NCBI GenBank assembly: GCA_003864495.1
Contig: ML133490.1
Location: forward strand, 34,044-98,043
Length of the DNA stretch: 64,000 nt
Source of the DNA: Nemopilema nomurai
Lineage: Eukaryota; Cnidaria; Scyphozoa; Rhizostomeae; Rhizostomatidae
Reading direction: 5' to 3'
Shown: one piece after another, positions 1-11,145 of the stretch
Layout: each line of letters opens with the position of its first letter
Numbering within the stretch: the stretch's first letter is position 1
Notes under the pieces: generated by a model
Told to the model about the DNA's origin: nothing
Databases searched by the model: none
The model's input: only the letters and a program-made list of their open reading frames with translations
Made by a program: the position numbers and the translations under genes

Positions 1-595
1 AGAGTGAAGTTTCTGTTACAGGGGCATCCAGTTACAGTAAGGCCAAAATGTACCAACCAACAAAACACATACTAGTTGGTGAATAACAAAAAATACAGTC
101 ACACAAAGTTGAAATGTTTGGTGCCTCTTTCACGTCATTAGATATTTGCAATGTGAGGGACAGGGTGTTGAAAAATTTACATTATTTAGCCAATGAAATA
201 GTGAGACGAATCAATCTTATGCCCAGGTTAGCAAGGCTAGCATATCTAGCAGAATTTTCAACATAACCAACTTCCCTTTCAGAAAAGACTAGAAATGACA
301 ACAAAGAAAAGAATCATTTAATGATTGAATAATGAGGCTTTGTAATGAAATACCAAGAAAATTTGGACTGTCAATCGATAAATATTTTGATTTTCCCTCC
401 AGCTGGAAAGCGGGAGTAGACAAAATATATATGAAAGAATAACAAGTATTACAATGCATGATTTGCTTGTAACCGAATAGTTGTTTGTAGGAAAGACCGA
501 AATGGAAGACCAGTACACATAGACACAAATTGGCATCAAAGGTTGTTCATTAAATTGAACAGCGTATCAGCTGCTCTTTAAATGTATATGCTGTG
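1..595. other. AT-rich flank, nothing recognised
   Basis: No reading frame here resembles a known protein and I see no convincing splice pairs. The two overlapping frames on the minus strand around 289-539 have low-complexity composition and no family motif. The block ends at the 3' LTR of a degraded Copia element. Confidence 0.5.
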
Positions 596-678
596 TGAAA
601 GATGACGCCATAATGAAACAATACGAGCCAAACCCTATTCAATCTGAGACTACAAACATGAAATGTGATAAGTTAACA
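596..678 (-). repeat. 3' LTR of the Copia element
   Basis: Direct repeat of the 5' LTR, about 83 bp because it lacks roughly 25 internal bases found in the other copy. It begins TGTTAA and ends CA on the minus strand. The two LTRs differ at several positions, which suggests an old insertion. Confidence 0.65.
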
Positions 679-694
679 GACTCCTCCTCCTTTA
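679..694 (-). promoter_or_regulatory. Copia polypurine tract
   Basis: The minus strand reads AAAGGAGGAGGAG immediately upstream of the 3' LTR, the expected primer for plus-strand synthesis. Its position fixes the inner boundary of the 3' LTR. Confidence 0.65.
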
Positions 695-839
695 AACCAA
701 ACATGAGTATAGGTTGTGAGTGAACAGAACAGTAAGCAATCATTGCAACTATTATAGTGAACCAAAGGTTTAGGACTTAAAAATAAGTCTAAAAAATGAC
801 TAATCAAAAAAATTCGCTGAAGTGTCCATTTTCGATAAC

Positions 840-1190
840 GTCCACAAAATTTTTACTGATGACCCGCGCTTTGTAAGACTATCAGCTAATTGTTTACCAG
901 TTTGTTCAAGTATGCCCAGTTCCTTTCAGATGCTTTTCCACTTCTGCTTATTACTGTGCTTTCATGCCATACATCAATGGATGGATGAGGAAAACTAATT
1001 CGGCTAGGGTCGCAATATCGTATCTGAGTCCAACGAAATTGGATGAGCGTCCTCTTAGTTGGTTAAAAAGTTCAAGATAAGTAAATTTGGTATTGTTAAA
1101 CGTTATTGAAGTAACATGTTGGCCTGAGATATCTTTCAGTATATACGCTCCTCCTGAGCGCGTCCGCATTCCCCGTGTCACCTTCCGAAA
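840..1190 (-). pseudogene. Copia RNase H C-terminal remnant
   Basis: The minus strand encodes FVGLRYDIATLAE and, in another frame, TGKQLADSLTKRGSSVKIL near 850-900. The pattern QLAD-LTK-GAS/SS near the end of pol is a hallmark of Copia RNase H. Two adjacent stop codons and a frame change lie between the two pieces. It sits about 150 bp before the polypurine tract, as expected for the end of pol. Confidence 0.6.
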
Positions 1191-1439
1191 GTGGTTTGCG
1201 AAGCTTGCTATGTAGATTACGGGAGATTAAAGAGGTGCTGGGTCCGGGTTCTATTCATGTTTATAAAACCTGTAAATATTGTAGGTCTTGATGTTATGTT
1301 TTCCTTTGTAGATTGCATGTACATAGAAAGTCAGCGCCGCGACGTGCCATACTTCATTTGCTCGATCCGGGATATTAGAAAGGTGAGTTACCATAGCAAT
1401 AACTTATGTAACTGCACAAAAACCTAATCTGTCTAAAGT

Positions 1440-3048
1440 TGTTGTTACTGTTTGAAGATGAGGATTCTCTTTATGCACATTCCGAAGTCTTGCGTTTCTT
1501 CTTGTAACGCTGACAAATTTCGCATTGATCTGATACATCATCAACTAGATCCAAAGTCCTGCTTCATTAATGCCTGCATCTTTCATTAAAGATTTCAGTC
1601 TTTGTGATATGCGGTGAGCAAACTGCTTATGAAGCTTTTCCACAAGAGCCAATTGCACTTTTCTTTCATAAGTGTGGTTTGATTGGACTTGAAGAAGGAT
1701 TCAACTGGTAACTCATGCTGATGTAGAGGAACACAGTAATGTCTTGAGCTTATGCACTGTAGATCAACTTCATGTCCAAAAATTGTTGCACTGTCATTTT
1801 CCAGATCTAGTTCTACTTAAGCAGCTTTTATTGAATCCTCACTCAAGAGTAATGAAATGTCACTCTCAACAACATCTGTCACAATTTTAAATTGACAACT
1901 GCTAAAGAACATGGAATTGTCCTTTGGACTGTAACTAACACCCACCTCCAAATCTGAAAGTTCTATTGCTGTTCTGCTGGGCAACCTGTGACACTTTATC
2001 ATCACTCAGTGAGTCCAAATAGCCATTCTTCACCCGCAACAGTAGAACTACATGCACTATCAAGAACTGCCGAATACATGCACTCTGCCACTAAAACTTG
2101 CACTTCTTGATTTCCAGTAAACAAAACTGCCTCCTCAAAAGCTGCTTTTCTCGCTTTAGTTTCATATGAATTTGGACAGTCCTTCTTAAGTGTCTTATTA
2201 ACCGACAACTCCTACATCGTAGAGGATATCCATCTGGTCCAATGGGGTTAACTCGCTTGGTCCTTAATTCATCATAGCCAGCAGCCGACCTCCCCTTTCC
2301 TTTACCTGGAATGCCAGTACTTCGACTATAGGCACTTTGCTGTATATTCTGAGGATGAAAGCTCCGCTTCCTTGCCCAATTAAAGCTACTTTGTGAGTAA
2401 CCTTTTGTGAATAAGTCTTCCTGGTTTTGATCTGTTTCTTGATAACTTTCAGTAACATATGCCGGCTCAACCTTAATAGCACTATGAGATATGGTCTCCT
2501 TGGCCAGAGATTGTTTTCCAAAAAACCTTAAAGCACTGCCCATCTGTTTTAATAAATCGGCTGTCTGTTTATAATCCACTCCTGTAAGAACCAACTGACT
2601 GGCTTTCTGGTCTAATCCTGCTCCCTCTAGAAGCCTGAATGCACGAACTGCTTCAGGAATCTCCATTTGAATTTGTTTGTTCTATTCTAAAGCTTTTCAA
2701 AATCCATTACATAAACATCCATCAACATGTCAGCCTTTCGGCCGAATCGGTCAAAGTCAAAGAATGTTTCATATGCATCAGATAATTCATCCTTCTTAAA
2801 TATTTGATCCATGTAAGTGATTAGTTTGGTATTGCCATCTGCGACTTTCAAATCATCAATCGTCACAACACTAAACACTTTATCTCTTATCCCACTTCCA
2901 TCATTCTCAGGCAAAGATAATGCAACTGCCAAGCCTTGTTTATTCTCTGTAAGATCTGTTAGCTCCTTCCAGGCATTTTCTCTTCAATCCATCTACTGTA
3001 AGTTTATTATCAATATCGAACACCGGCGGTGTTTTAAAAGCTGCCGCC
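1440..3048 (-). pseudogene. Copia gag and protease remnant
   Basis: Reading starts at an ATG at 3048 (MAAAFKTPPVFDIDNKLTVDG). One frameshift near 2990 moves into the gag body (LAVALSLPEND and onward to about 2690). A second open stretch covers 2666-2091. It ends in a CCHC zinc knuckle, where the first two cysteines and the histidine (near 2190-2215) and the last cysteine (near 2180) are in different frames, so a single base is lost inside the knuckle. The protease follows with the motif AVLDSACSSTV (2045-2070) and, further down, DVVESDISLLLS. Below about 1815 similarity continues with several stops. The function was packaging and polyprotein processing of a retrotransposon; this copy is dead. 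Confidence 0.7.
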
Positions 3049-3185
3049 ATTTTGAAACTCTCACCTGAATCCAACTCTGATAATCCGCCGATCCGCCGAT
3101 TTTCTGTACTGTGTAACAGTTCTCATTAAAACATACACTTTCTTCCATCTATAAACGCTTTGCTGACTTTCATTTTGCACAACTA

Positions 3186-3198
3186 CCCTCTGCTACCA
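3186..3198 (-). promoter_or_regulatory. Copia primer-binding site
   Basis: Directly after the 5' LTR the minus strand reads TGGTAGCAGAGG. This is one or two bases away from the TGGTATCAGAGC site common in Copia elements, which pairs with initiator methionine tRNA. Position and sequence both fit. Confidence 0.65.
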
Positions 3199-3305
3199 CG
3201 AAAAGATGACACCATAATGAAACACATGTTTATGCATTTAGGCACTCTTCCAAGCCAACCCCTATTCAATACGAGGCTACTAACATGAAATATGACAGTT
3301 TAACA
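3199..3305 (-). repeat. 5' LTR of the Copia element
   Basis: A block of about 107 bp that begins TGTTAA on the minus strand and is repeated directly at 596-678. The shared parts are a CATAATGAAACA stretch, a CCCTATTCAAT stretch and an ACATGAAAT stretch. A likely primer-binding site follows it at once. The LTR is very short for the superfamily. Confidence 0.7.
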
Positions 3306-3890
3306 TTATGCCTAAGTTAAGTTTGGTTCTTTGTTAAGAAATGATCTTGCAAGTTTGTAACTTTGATTCAGGTATAAAGATTATTGTTTGCCATCTCTCA
3401 TAAAGTGCACATACGCAACTTTTCATTAAGTTTTTCATAAAGTGCTTATACTGGGTAAAATGTCGACTATACAAACTGCATCCACTATTGCCATATTGAA
3501 ATATTTTGGGAATTTAATTAGGTGGAAAGATGGGAACTCGACAGGGGAGATCATGTTATTTAGCAAAGAGAGGAAACATCTCAGAGAATGTCCATAAAAC
3601 TGATTGAAGTTAATACCTGAGAATTATCCTTCACCTCTGCTTGTCAAGGTAATCATAGCTATAAACGTTATCCTACGCTGAGAAAGGGAAAAAGTAAGGC
3701 TGTAACTACCAACACAAATGTAGGCAACAGTTCTCCCCAAAGAACGTGAGTGTTACCAACAAAATGTTACAAATAAAAAGATTGATTTGGGCGATCAAGG
3801 GCAAGGGACAAAAGAAAGACAAGTAGATAAACGAACTAGAACGAAATTTAAAAGCCTGCTTTCGAAAAACACTCGAGAAAGCCCCTAGTA
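3306..3890. other. No recognisable gene
   Basis: I find no family motif. A weak splice-donor-like GTGAGT lies near 3748 on the plus strand, so an upstream exon of the gene that begins at 4230 could hide here, but no acceptor and frame pair convinced me. Confidence 0.4.
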
Positions 3891-4135
3891 CTCACCTAAT
3901 GGCAATTGCAAAACTGGAAGAAAGGCTTCTTTATTTACAAATAATTTGACAGGACCAGTAATATCACACTATTCATTGTTCCGAAGAATAAAGGGCGATG
4001 ATTAGCACAGTTTCAGGATGCCTAAGTTCTTGTCCTGTTTGTAATTATGGTTCACTGTTCAGTGATATATACCGACAATTGCCCGTCGTATCTGTACACA
4101 GTAAATAGGCAACTCGACAGGTCTAAAGATGTACA
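3890..4135. repeat. Diverged outlying copy of the 288-bp repeat
   Basis: GGGCGATGA, TTTCAGGATGCCTAAG, TTTGTAAT and ATACCGACAATTGCCC occur in the same order and spacing as in the main array, with many substitutions. It lies upstream of the first candidate exon, so the repeat family straddles that exon. Confidence 0.55.
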
Positions 4136-4229
4136 TTAACAAGTATATCGGAAATAAGTATACAGAAAATATTTCACCTTTATAACATCTCACTTATTGA
4201 ACTTAATCATCCTGTTTTTCCGTCTTTAG

Positions 4230-7128
4230 TTCAGTTGGCGGATGATGAGGATGGACTCCAAGGGACGGAAATGGATAATTTTGGAAAAATTTTCATCAGG
4301 AAAAAAGCAGTGAGTGGTTTGGCTCACTAGCGCGCTTTGATTTTTTTATATTGTTGTTTTGCTTATTATGAGTATTAACATGGGTAGTTTGTTTCCTACC
4401 TGTTTCGCATGACGGTGTTCCATCACCATTCATCGCCTTGAAGTGGGGCATAGGGGCGATGAGAAACGTCGTTTCAGGTGCCTTAGGTTGTTGTGTTTTT
4501 GTAATCACAATCCCGAGTTCATTGTTTAGTACCGACTATGGCCCCTCGGTCAGTACAGAAGAACATTGAATAGGTATCGTGGACGGTTATGCGATACCAA
4601 GTGGGAGAGTTTTTACCAATAAACCAATAATTTGGAGCAACTACATGTATCATAGTGATCAGTAGTAACTTGGGTAGTTTGTTTCCTACCTGTTTCGCAT
4701 GACGGTGTTCCATCACCATTCATCGCCTTGAAGTGGGGCATAGAGGCGATGAGAAACGTCGTTTCAGGTGCCTTAGGTTGTTGTGTTTTTGTAATCACAA
4801 TCCCCAGTTCATTGTTTAGTACCGACTATGGCCCCTCGGTCAGTACAGAAGAACATTGAATAGGTATCGTAGGGCGGTTATGCGATACCAAGTGGGAGAG
4901 TTTTTACCAATAAACCAATAATTTGGAGCAACTACATGTATCATAGTGTAGTAGCTTGGGTAGTTTGTTTCCTACCTGTTTCGCATGACGGTGTTCCATC
5001 ACCATTCATCGCCTTGAAGTGGGGCATAGGGGCGATGAGAAACGTCGTTTCAGGTGCCTTAGGTTGTTGTGTTTTTGTAATCACAATCCCCAGTTCATTG
5101 TTTAGTACCGACTATGGCCCCTCGGTCAGTACAGAAGAACATTGAATAGGTATCGTGGGACGGTTATGCGATACCAAGTGGGAGAGTTTTTACCAATAAA
5201 CCAATAATTTGGAGCAACTACATGTATCATAGTGGTCAGTAGTAACTTGGGTAGTTTGTTTCCTACCTGTTTCGCATGACGGTGTTCCATCACCATTCAT
5301 CGCCTTGAAGTGGGGCATAGAGGCGATGAGAAACGTCGTTTCAGGTGCCTTAGGTTGTTGTGTTTTTGTAATCACAATCCCCAGTTCATTGTTTAGTACC
5401 GACTATGGCCCCTCGGTCAGTACAGAAGAACATTGAATAGGTATCGTAGGGCGGTTATGCGATACCAAGTGGGAGAGTTTTTACCAATAAACCAATAATT
5501 TGGAGCAACTACATGTATCATAGTGTAGTAGCTTGGGTAGTTTGTTTCCTACCTGTTTCGCATGACGGTGTTCCATCACCATTCATCGCCTTGAAGTGGG
5601 GCATAGGGGCGATGAGAAACGTCGTTTCAGGTGCTTTAGGTTGTTGTGTTATTTGTAATCACAGTTCCCCGTTCAACGGTTTAGTATGACCATAGCCCAT
5701 TGGCTCTGTACGCAGCAGCTTTGAATAGGCGTATCTCGAACGAGGTCTAGGGATATTCACGGGGACTAACTTCGCAATTTAATCAATAATTTGGAACGAC
5801 TACAAATAAAATAAAAGATATTTTATTCACAATTAGAGTAATGATTAAAGTAATTGTAAATGGTAATTTAAGTAGTTTGTTTCCTACCTGTTTCGCATGA
5901 CGGTGTTCCATCACCATTCATCACCTTGAATTAGGGCATAGGGGTGATGAGAAACGTCGTTTCAGGTGCCTTAGGTTATTGTGTTATTTGTGATCACAGT
6001 CCCCGTTCAACGCTCTAGTATGATCTCAGCCCATTGGCTCTGTACGCAGTAGCTTTGAATAGGCGTATCTCGAACGAGAGATCCATGGGGAAATGCGATT
6101 TTTACAAATTAACCAACGATTAGAAATGACTACACCTAGTGTTACTGATATGTTTGATTTTCCTTATGCTCCCTCTGTCTTCCAGTGGCTAAGGGTTACG
6201 TTTCTTCAATTTAAGCATAGTTGGGGATTCAGGACGACGGTTGGAAAGGGATGCTGAGGCTTTTCAGGACGATTTACAACTTCTTCTAACCTGAGAGAGG
6301 TGGTAAGTAGCCAAGAAATTTTGTTGTTTTATTCTTTGTAGGCCCCTATCATGGTAAAGTTGCAAGTAGCTCATGCTTTCAGTTGTCCTCACTCTTCACA
6401 TGCGTCTTAATTTTTCACTTGTGTTAGGGTATTTGGATCTTGATAAACGCTTTTCAGGTACCTTAGGCTGTTTTTATCCTTAATCACCTTCCTCTTTCAA
6501 TGTTCAATGCTTAGTTTCACGAATCATGTCATTTCGCAGACAATGGGTTGAGTGGGAAGAGGTTGCAGTTCAGACAATGTTTTGGAACAATCAAAAGAAT
6601 CAAAAGTACTCTTTCTTATTGCTTGGAGCCAAGGGAGTCGATGCAAAGACGTTTGAGAGCTATTTGTTTCCTAAACCAGGTACTGATAAGATTTTGGCAC
6701 TTTTTTACTATAATTCTTGTATATTTAGCCGTGTCTTTGTTTAATTTCTTTGACTTGAGATCTCCTTCCTTGGATTTATAAAGAAAGACATTGGATATTG
6801 AAAGGAAAAGCATTATTTTTGAAACGGAAAATGTAAAGACATAGATCCATGCTGTTTTGTTATGATGGCGAAAGTTTCAACCTGAAGCTGTGAAAGCCAG
6901 TGACATTACAAGGAAGCAATGATTAGTACACATTGGTTGTGAACACAGAAAGGCAAAACGAAACCTTCTACACCGTGACCCCGTAAAAAGTCTCGCAAAA
7001 TCAACTTATTCTTAGAAAGATCTTCTTCTTTTTATTAAAGCTCTAATCATTTTGCACCTCTTTTCTCTTTAGATGTGGTTGGGTCATTTGAAAAGACGGT
7101 ATCGTGGCCAGCATATTTAAATAAATAA
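4230..7128 (+). CDS. Unrecognised split gene, three candidate exons
   Basis: Candidate exons are 4230-4309 (acceptor TCTTTAG, donor GTGAGT), 6540-6679 (acceptor TTTCGCAG, donor GTACTG) and 7073-7128 (acceptor TTCTCTTTAG, ending TAA). The junction phases agree: two bases plus one, then one plus two. The reading stays open through all three, giving KGRKWIILEKF, then QWVEWEEVAVQTMFWNNQKN, then DVVGSFEKTVSWPAYLNK and stop. I do not recognise the family, and the 5' end is not found. A rival frame in the first exon is also open (LADDEDGLQGTEMDNFGK) but runs into a stop after splicing. The 2.2-kb first intron holds the 288-bp tandem array. A good donor near 7226 suggests a further untranslated exon or an alternative 3' end. 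Confidence 0.45.
4382..6130. repeat. Tandem array of ~288-bp units with inverted repeats
   Basis: Six units start near 4382, 4671, 4958, 5249, 5535 and 5870. The first five cores are nearly identical; the last part of unit five and all of unit six diverge. Each unit holds an 8-bp inverted repeat (TCATCGCC with GGCGATGA, 4430-4437 and 4455-4462 in unit one) and a GGTAG/CTACC stem. A GGTATCG/CGATACC stem, replaced by CTCG-AA-CGAG in units five and six, and an ACTAC/GTAGT stem are also present. In unit six the 8-bp stem reads TCATCACC (5918-5925) with GGTGATGA (5943-5950), a paired change that keeps the stem. The minus strand also carries a short frame beginning MITKTQQPKAPETTF in every unit. 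The array could be a satellite or a cluster of structured RNA genes. Confidence 0.75.
6380..6525. repeat. Diverged right-hand outlier of the 288-bp repeat
   Basis: TTTTCAGGTACCTTAGGCTG and the following TTAATCACC and TTCAATG stretches match the core of the upstream array in order. It merges directly into the acceptor of the exon at 6540, so that acceptor region may itself derive from the repeat. Confidence 0.5.
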
Positions 7129-7803
7129 CTAGCAACAAGAACGAAAATAGAAAGACTGCATTTGTGGCTAAGGTTTGGGAGACCCCATTGGAGAAGAAGA
7201 CAAAGAGGCTTTTTATCTGTACCAGGTAAGTCCTGTCTTCTCACTTCTTTATGTTGCAGTTTTGACACGGCAAAAAAGACATTCTACAATCCTGGATGAG
7301 ATGTTGCGTACGAGGAGCAGTATAAAATGTGAACGGCAACAGGGACGCATGCAATGTGCAAAGTTTGCAGATATTGAGCTTGCAAAAAGGAAATCGAGCT
7401 TTTAGAAGTTGTAACTTACAGGATTAGCCAAAAAGAATTTAATTGCACAGGGTTGTATGTTATAGCAATTTATGAAACTAGAATTTTGATGTAGTCAGCA
7501 ACTAGTGGTTTTTTCAATGCTTCAAAACTTCACGATTATTCTCTGATTTGATTACATTTTCAAGATATGAATGTCACCAATTTGTAGATCATTTATATTT
7601 TGAATTCTTAAGTCCCCACACAACACTTTCAAGTTTCAAAATCTGGTATTTGTAGTTTATTTGGTATCATTTTCGCAGGAAAATGTGTAGAATCACGAAG
7701 AGCTTCATACTATCTTTCGATGGCTTAGTCTATCTGTAATCTTTTCTTTCCATCAGGATAAAACTCAATTAGTGTTTTTTCTAACCAATTTGTTTTAATT
7801 CTA
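7129..7803. other. Possible 3' untranslated or extra exon region
   Basis: A strong donor (ACCAG then GTAAGTCC) sits at 7226 on the plus strand after a purine-rich stretch. All frames just upstream contain stops, so if this is an exon it is untranslated or starts within the stretch. The rest is AT-rich and featureless. Confidence 0.3.
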
Positions 7804-7927
7804 GAAAATGTTCCTCACATGGTTGTGAACGGAAAACAGCCTGTGAAAATTGGCCAACGAAAGACAAGAGACAGAAATGAGAAATTCTGTTCATTAAACG
7901 AAGCAAAACACGATCCATGTACATGAA
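7804..7927 (+). CDS. Possible terminal exon, unknown protein
   Basis: After a polypyrimidine tract and a TTCTAG acceptor (near 7803) a frame of about 40 codons runs to TGA near 7927, with a protein-like composition (NVPHMVVNGKQPVKIGQRK). Its phase would fit the donor at 7226. No relative is recognised, and the frame upstream of that donor contains a stop. It may be a pseudo-exon. Confidence 0.25.
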
Positions 7928-10670
7928 TCAAATTACAACCCTCTACCAATGTGCATACCTCATCCTGGTTTCAACCAAAAAGTAAGAAGTGTTGCTTTGT
8001 ACTCATTCTATCCCCTTGGTGTCATAGTGCTTACGGCGAAAATTGTGACTAGAATGCATTTTCTGAATGTACCATTCCATCGTCTTGATAAAAAGGTAGC
8101 GAAATATGCTTTTAGTTAAGCCAAATACCTGCGAGGAGAACTTGATGGCCTATGCGACGGGAACCTGATGATCGATGAGTCATTCCAATTAACGTTAAGT
8201 GTGGCAGTCACCTTGAAATCATAGTGAGAACTATCTTTTAAACAGTAAAATTTATACTGAAATTTATTGTACCATCAACCTAGGCTTCATTGCTGATGTA
8301 AGAATGCTACCTGTATTTGCTCTTCTATTGAAATATGCCTATAGCTTTGTGAATTATTTTCATAAAATGCGAAAACTAGACTTTCTTTCAACTGGCCTTT
8401 TATCAACTCTTTTCAATGCAACAAGCTCTTGTCAGATAAATATCCGTTGTACTCCATTTATAATTATGGTTAAGAGACATTTAGTAGATTCTTGTGATAT
8501 GCATTATGATTCTGTCGGAGGAAAGTTCCACGCTTCAAGTACGTCTACGCTTCAAGTCAAAAGACTTCAATACTTTTCTTGAAAAACCATCTTGCATTAC
8601 CTAACAGAAAAACCATCTCGTTTCTCGTATTGTGAGACTTTCAGTTAAAAGGATGACTGACGAATGCTTAATTAGACACAAATTTATATTTGCTCTGAGT
8701 GGTCGTTATCACAGCCAGCCAATTCTAACAAGCAACATCTCTATCTTTAATTAATGATTTAACAGGACTTAGAAATTTAGTTTCAGTGAAAACGTAATTG
8801 GAATAGAAAACGAGGTATTTCTCTGAACTTTCTATTCTTGAGCTTAATTCGAATTCCGTGCCCAAACGATTATCCACTAAAGTCTCTCGCTTTTCCCATT
8901 TGATAAGGGCTACCATGGACTATGGGGCTACAAGGGACTTCAGCTAAGTGTGGGCTAAAGTATCTTATTCCTTTGTGAACAACAATACAAAGAAGATTTG
9001 GCCATCTTTTCGTGAAGTTTATTTTGCCAATCGCAGAATGATCTGTAAATTCCTGCTTTCCTTACCCTTTTGGAAGAAAATACATTACTTTTAACTTCAC
9101 TGTCATTTCACTAGTTTTTAGCTCCGTATCATATTTAGCTTGTTAACTGAAAAAATATGCTGCCGTAAATCTGTCTGTTTTGGTCCAGACAAGAATCAAT
9201 GTATAGATGCTCCGTTAATTGTTATGCTAAATGTCCCTCTCGCAAATCACAAAGCTCAGATACGCTAGGAATCGTGTATCCTATTCATTTTGGTTCATTA
9301 GTTTGCGGATAAATATAAATACACAACATGAAGACTTTATAATGAAATTTCGATGTTATTCTAGATTTCCCAACAAGTGTCGTGCTTTGTTCAAACAAAT
9401 GTGGAACTGTGGTCTCATGTGATTACAGAAAGGTGGTCACATCAAGGTGACCGCTATCATGGCTTCAAAAAACACAGTCCAGTTGCTCGATCTACTCCTT
9501 TTTAGAACAGTGATTGAAGTGGCGGTTTGTTTCAGCAAGAATTGGTACTCGAATGCATTCAATATAATGTGACAAGAATTTACTGTCTCGTGTGTAATTT
9601 ATGCGGAGGCTTAGATCCGCCCCTGTTTTCCCTACCATCAATGAGGGTTCACTTTTCCTTCCAGTACTGATATACCGAAAAGGCAGCAACCGCAACTTTT
9701 TCAAAGCATTAACCGCTTCTCTTTCCTGAGTGTGCGGAAATTTGATTGAATAAACAGCAATTATTGAATAAAGGTATTTCACAAACACTCTATGATATCC
9801 ATTTCAGTAGAAGGGCAAAAAACAATCAAATGTAAAAAAACTTGAGCTCAAGACGTTTTGTTCTCGATATAGATTTTTGGTCTTTTCAGTCCATATTATT
9901 GCATAATATTTCTGGAAGATTATGGTTTGCAGAATGCAACATACAATATAATTTGCTACATAGTACACGAGAAATACCAAAAAGATGTGAATAAATGAAA
10001 AGATGTGAATAAATGAAAAGTTGTTTGTAGTTTGACAGACAGCATTCTAGTCCTAGTAAAGCGAGTATTGCATTAAAATGCCATCGTCACGCAAGCTATA
10101 CTTTCCTTAAGATGGTGGTAAAACCGCCAAAGAAACGTTTGATTTCTGGCGTTGCTTCTTGACAAACATGGCATTCATGAAGGTCTCTTGACAGTGATGT
10201 GGCTGGACCATTTTGGTTGGGTGGCGTTTAGAAAAAAAGTGGCCAACTTTACTTTTCTGACCAACTTTTTCTCCACAGAAGGTTTCGAGATTTCGAGTAC
10301 TGAAGACTAAACCCTACTACTCTAAAATGCTCGGGTACAGGTAGGAGATATGCTGGAAAATGAAGGAAAAGATTGGAACACTGGAATTGACGACAGCTCA
10401 CATAGTGTAGTGGAATTGGGTGTTGAAACGCTCTAATCCTGACTAATATGATATAAATCTGTAATTTGGCACAGATGTTCTATTCTATGTTAGATATGAC
10501 AAAAAAGCCCCATTAATTGGGAATTGGAAACCCCATATATGGGCGAGCCCCATAGTGGCCAACCGACAACAGGGAATCAAATCTTTTTTTCGCCAAAACT
10601 ACATAACATGTACATCTTCTGAAAGGAAAATGCATTATGTACAACTTTTTTAAACATGTTTACCGTTAGT
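7928..10670. other. Long stretch without a supported gene
   Basis: Open frames at 8304-8582 (+), 8725-8916 (-), 9231-9422 (+) and 9492-9788 (-) have no recognisable motif, no supporting splice sites and unlikely composition, so I do not call them. A 17-bp direct duplication (AAAAGATGTGAATAAATG) occurs near 9985-10018. Confidence 0.5.
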
Positions 10671-10672
10671 AA

Positions 10673-11145
10673 GTGAGTTCAATTAAAAGGTGGAATAAAG
10701 AAAAGGCCAGGCGAATATTGAAATGGCGCGCAGATAATTATGCAATAAATGGAGTGTGTGCCTTATGTAACGAAGGATTCGAGAAAGAGTCAGCGGTGAA
10801 GGTAAGGATGAAAGGACTGAAAACACAGACCCGAGTCAGTGAAGAAAGAGATTTTGCTGACTTGCAAAGGTACGTTTTATCAATTAGTGCTGGTGATACT
10901 ATGTGATTAAATGTAATAAAGTTTGGAGCATTTTAAGTCGAAATGTATTTATGATAGACGTCCATAATAGACGCAGTGTTAACTTCTTCTTTAGCTACTT
11001 GAATAATCCCCTATTGGTACAGTCTTGGTTCATTGTGACTGCAGAAGAAAGTTGGTTGACACAAGAAAGGCGTCTACAGCAGATCCTCCAAGAAAGAAGC
11101 TACAATCTCTGCCAAAAGTAATTGGAACACCTTGAACATTAAGTG
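10673..11145 (+). pseudogene. C-x2-C protein fragment, unknown family
   Basis: The first part (10673-10869) reads RRILKWRADNYAINGVCALC followed by NEGFEKESAVKVRMKGLKT, with a C-x2-C pair, and ends at a donor-like AAAG/GTACGT. A second part begins after a GACTGCAG acceptor at 11045 and reads KLVDTRKASTADPPRKKLQS before a TGA near 11145. The phases match (AG plus A). In my recollection invertebrate genomes hold many uncharacterised proteins with this layout: a cysteine pair, a stretch on the arrangement VH-x2-CR, then a basic RKxxTAxPPxKK segment. The VH-CR part is not visible here, so either it was lost or the copy is broken. Its function is unknown, and such copies often accompany mobile elements. 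Confidence 0.4.

Larger units (their letters stand above)
596..3305 (-). mobile_element. Degraded Copia-type LTR retrotransposon
   Basis: The order on the minus strand is 5' LTR (3199-3305), primer-binding site, gag with zinc knuckle, aspartic protease, a large gap, the end of RNase H, polypurine tract and 3' LTR (596-678). The gag-protease-RNase H order without a trailing integrase is the Copia arrangement. Integrase and most of the reverse transcriptase are missing: only about 250 bp separate the protease-side remnants from the RNase H remnants. The coding part carries frameshifts and stops, so the element cannot encode its own transposition. The five bases flanking each end do not match, so no target duplication can be claimed. 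Confidence 0.8.

Noticed and set aside
4296..5375. Repeated short minus-strand frame MITKTQQPKAPETTF in the 288-bp array
   Set aside because: The frame is the same in each unit because the DNA is the same. It ends differently in each spacer and lies antisense in an intron. The paired stems suggest RNA structure rather than protein.
8304..8582. 92-codon plus-strand frame
   Set aside because: AT-rich composition, no family motif, no splice or promoter support.
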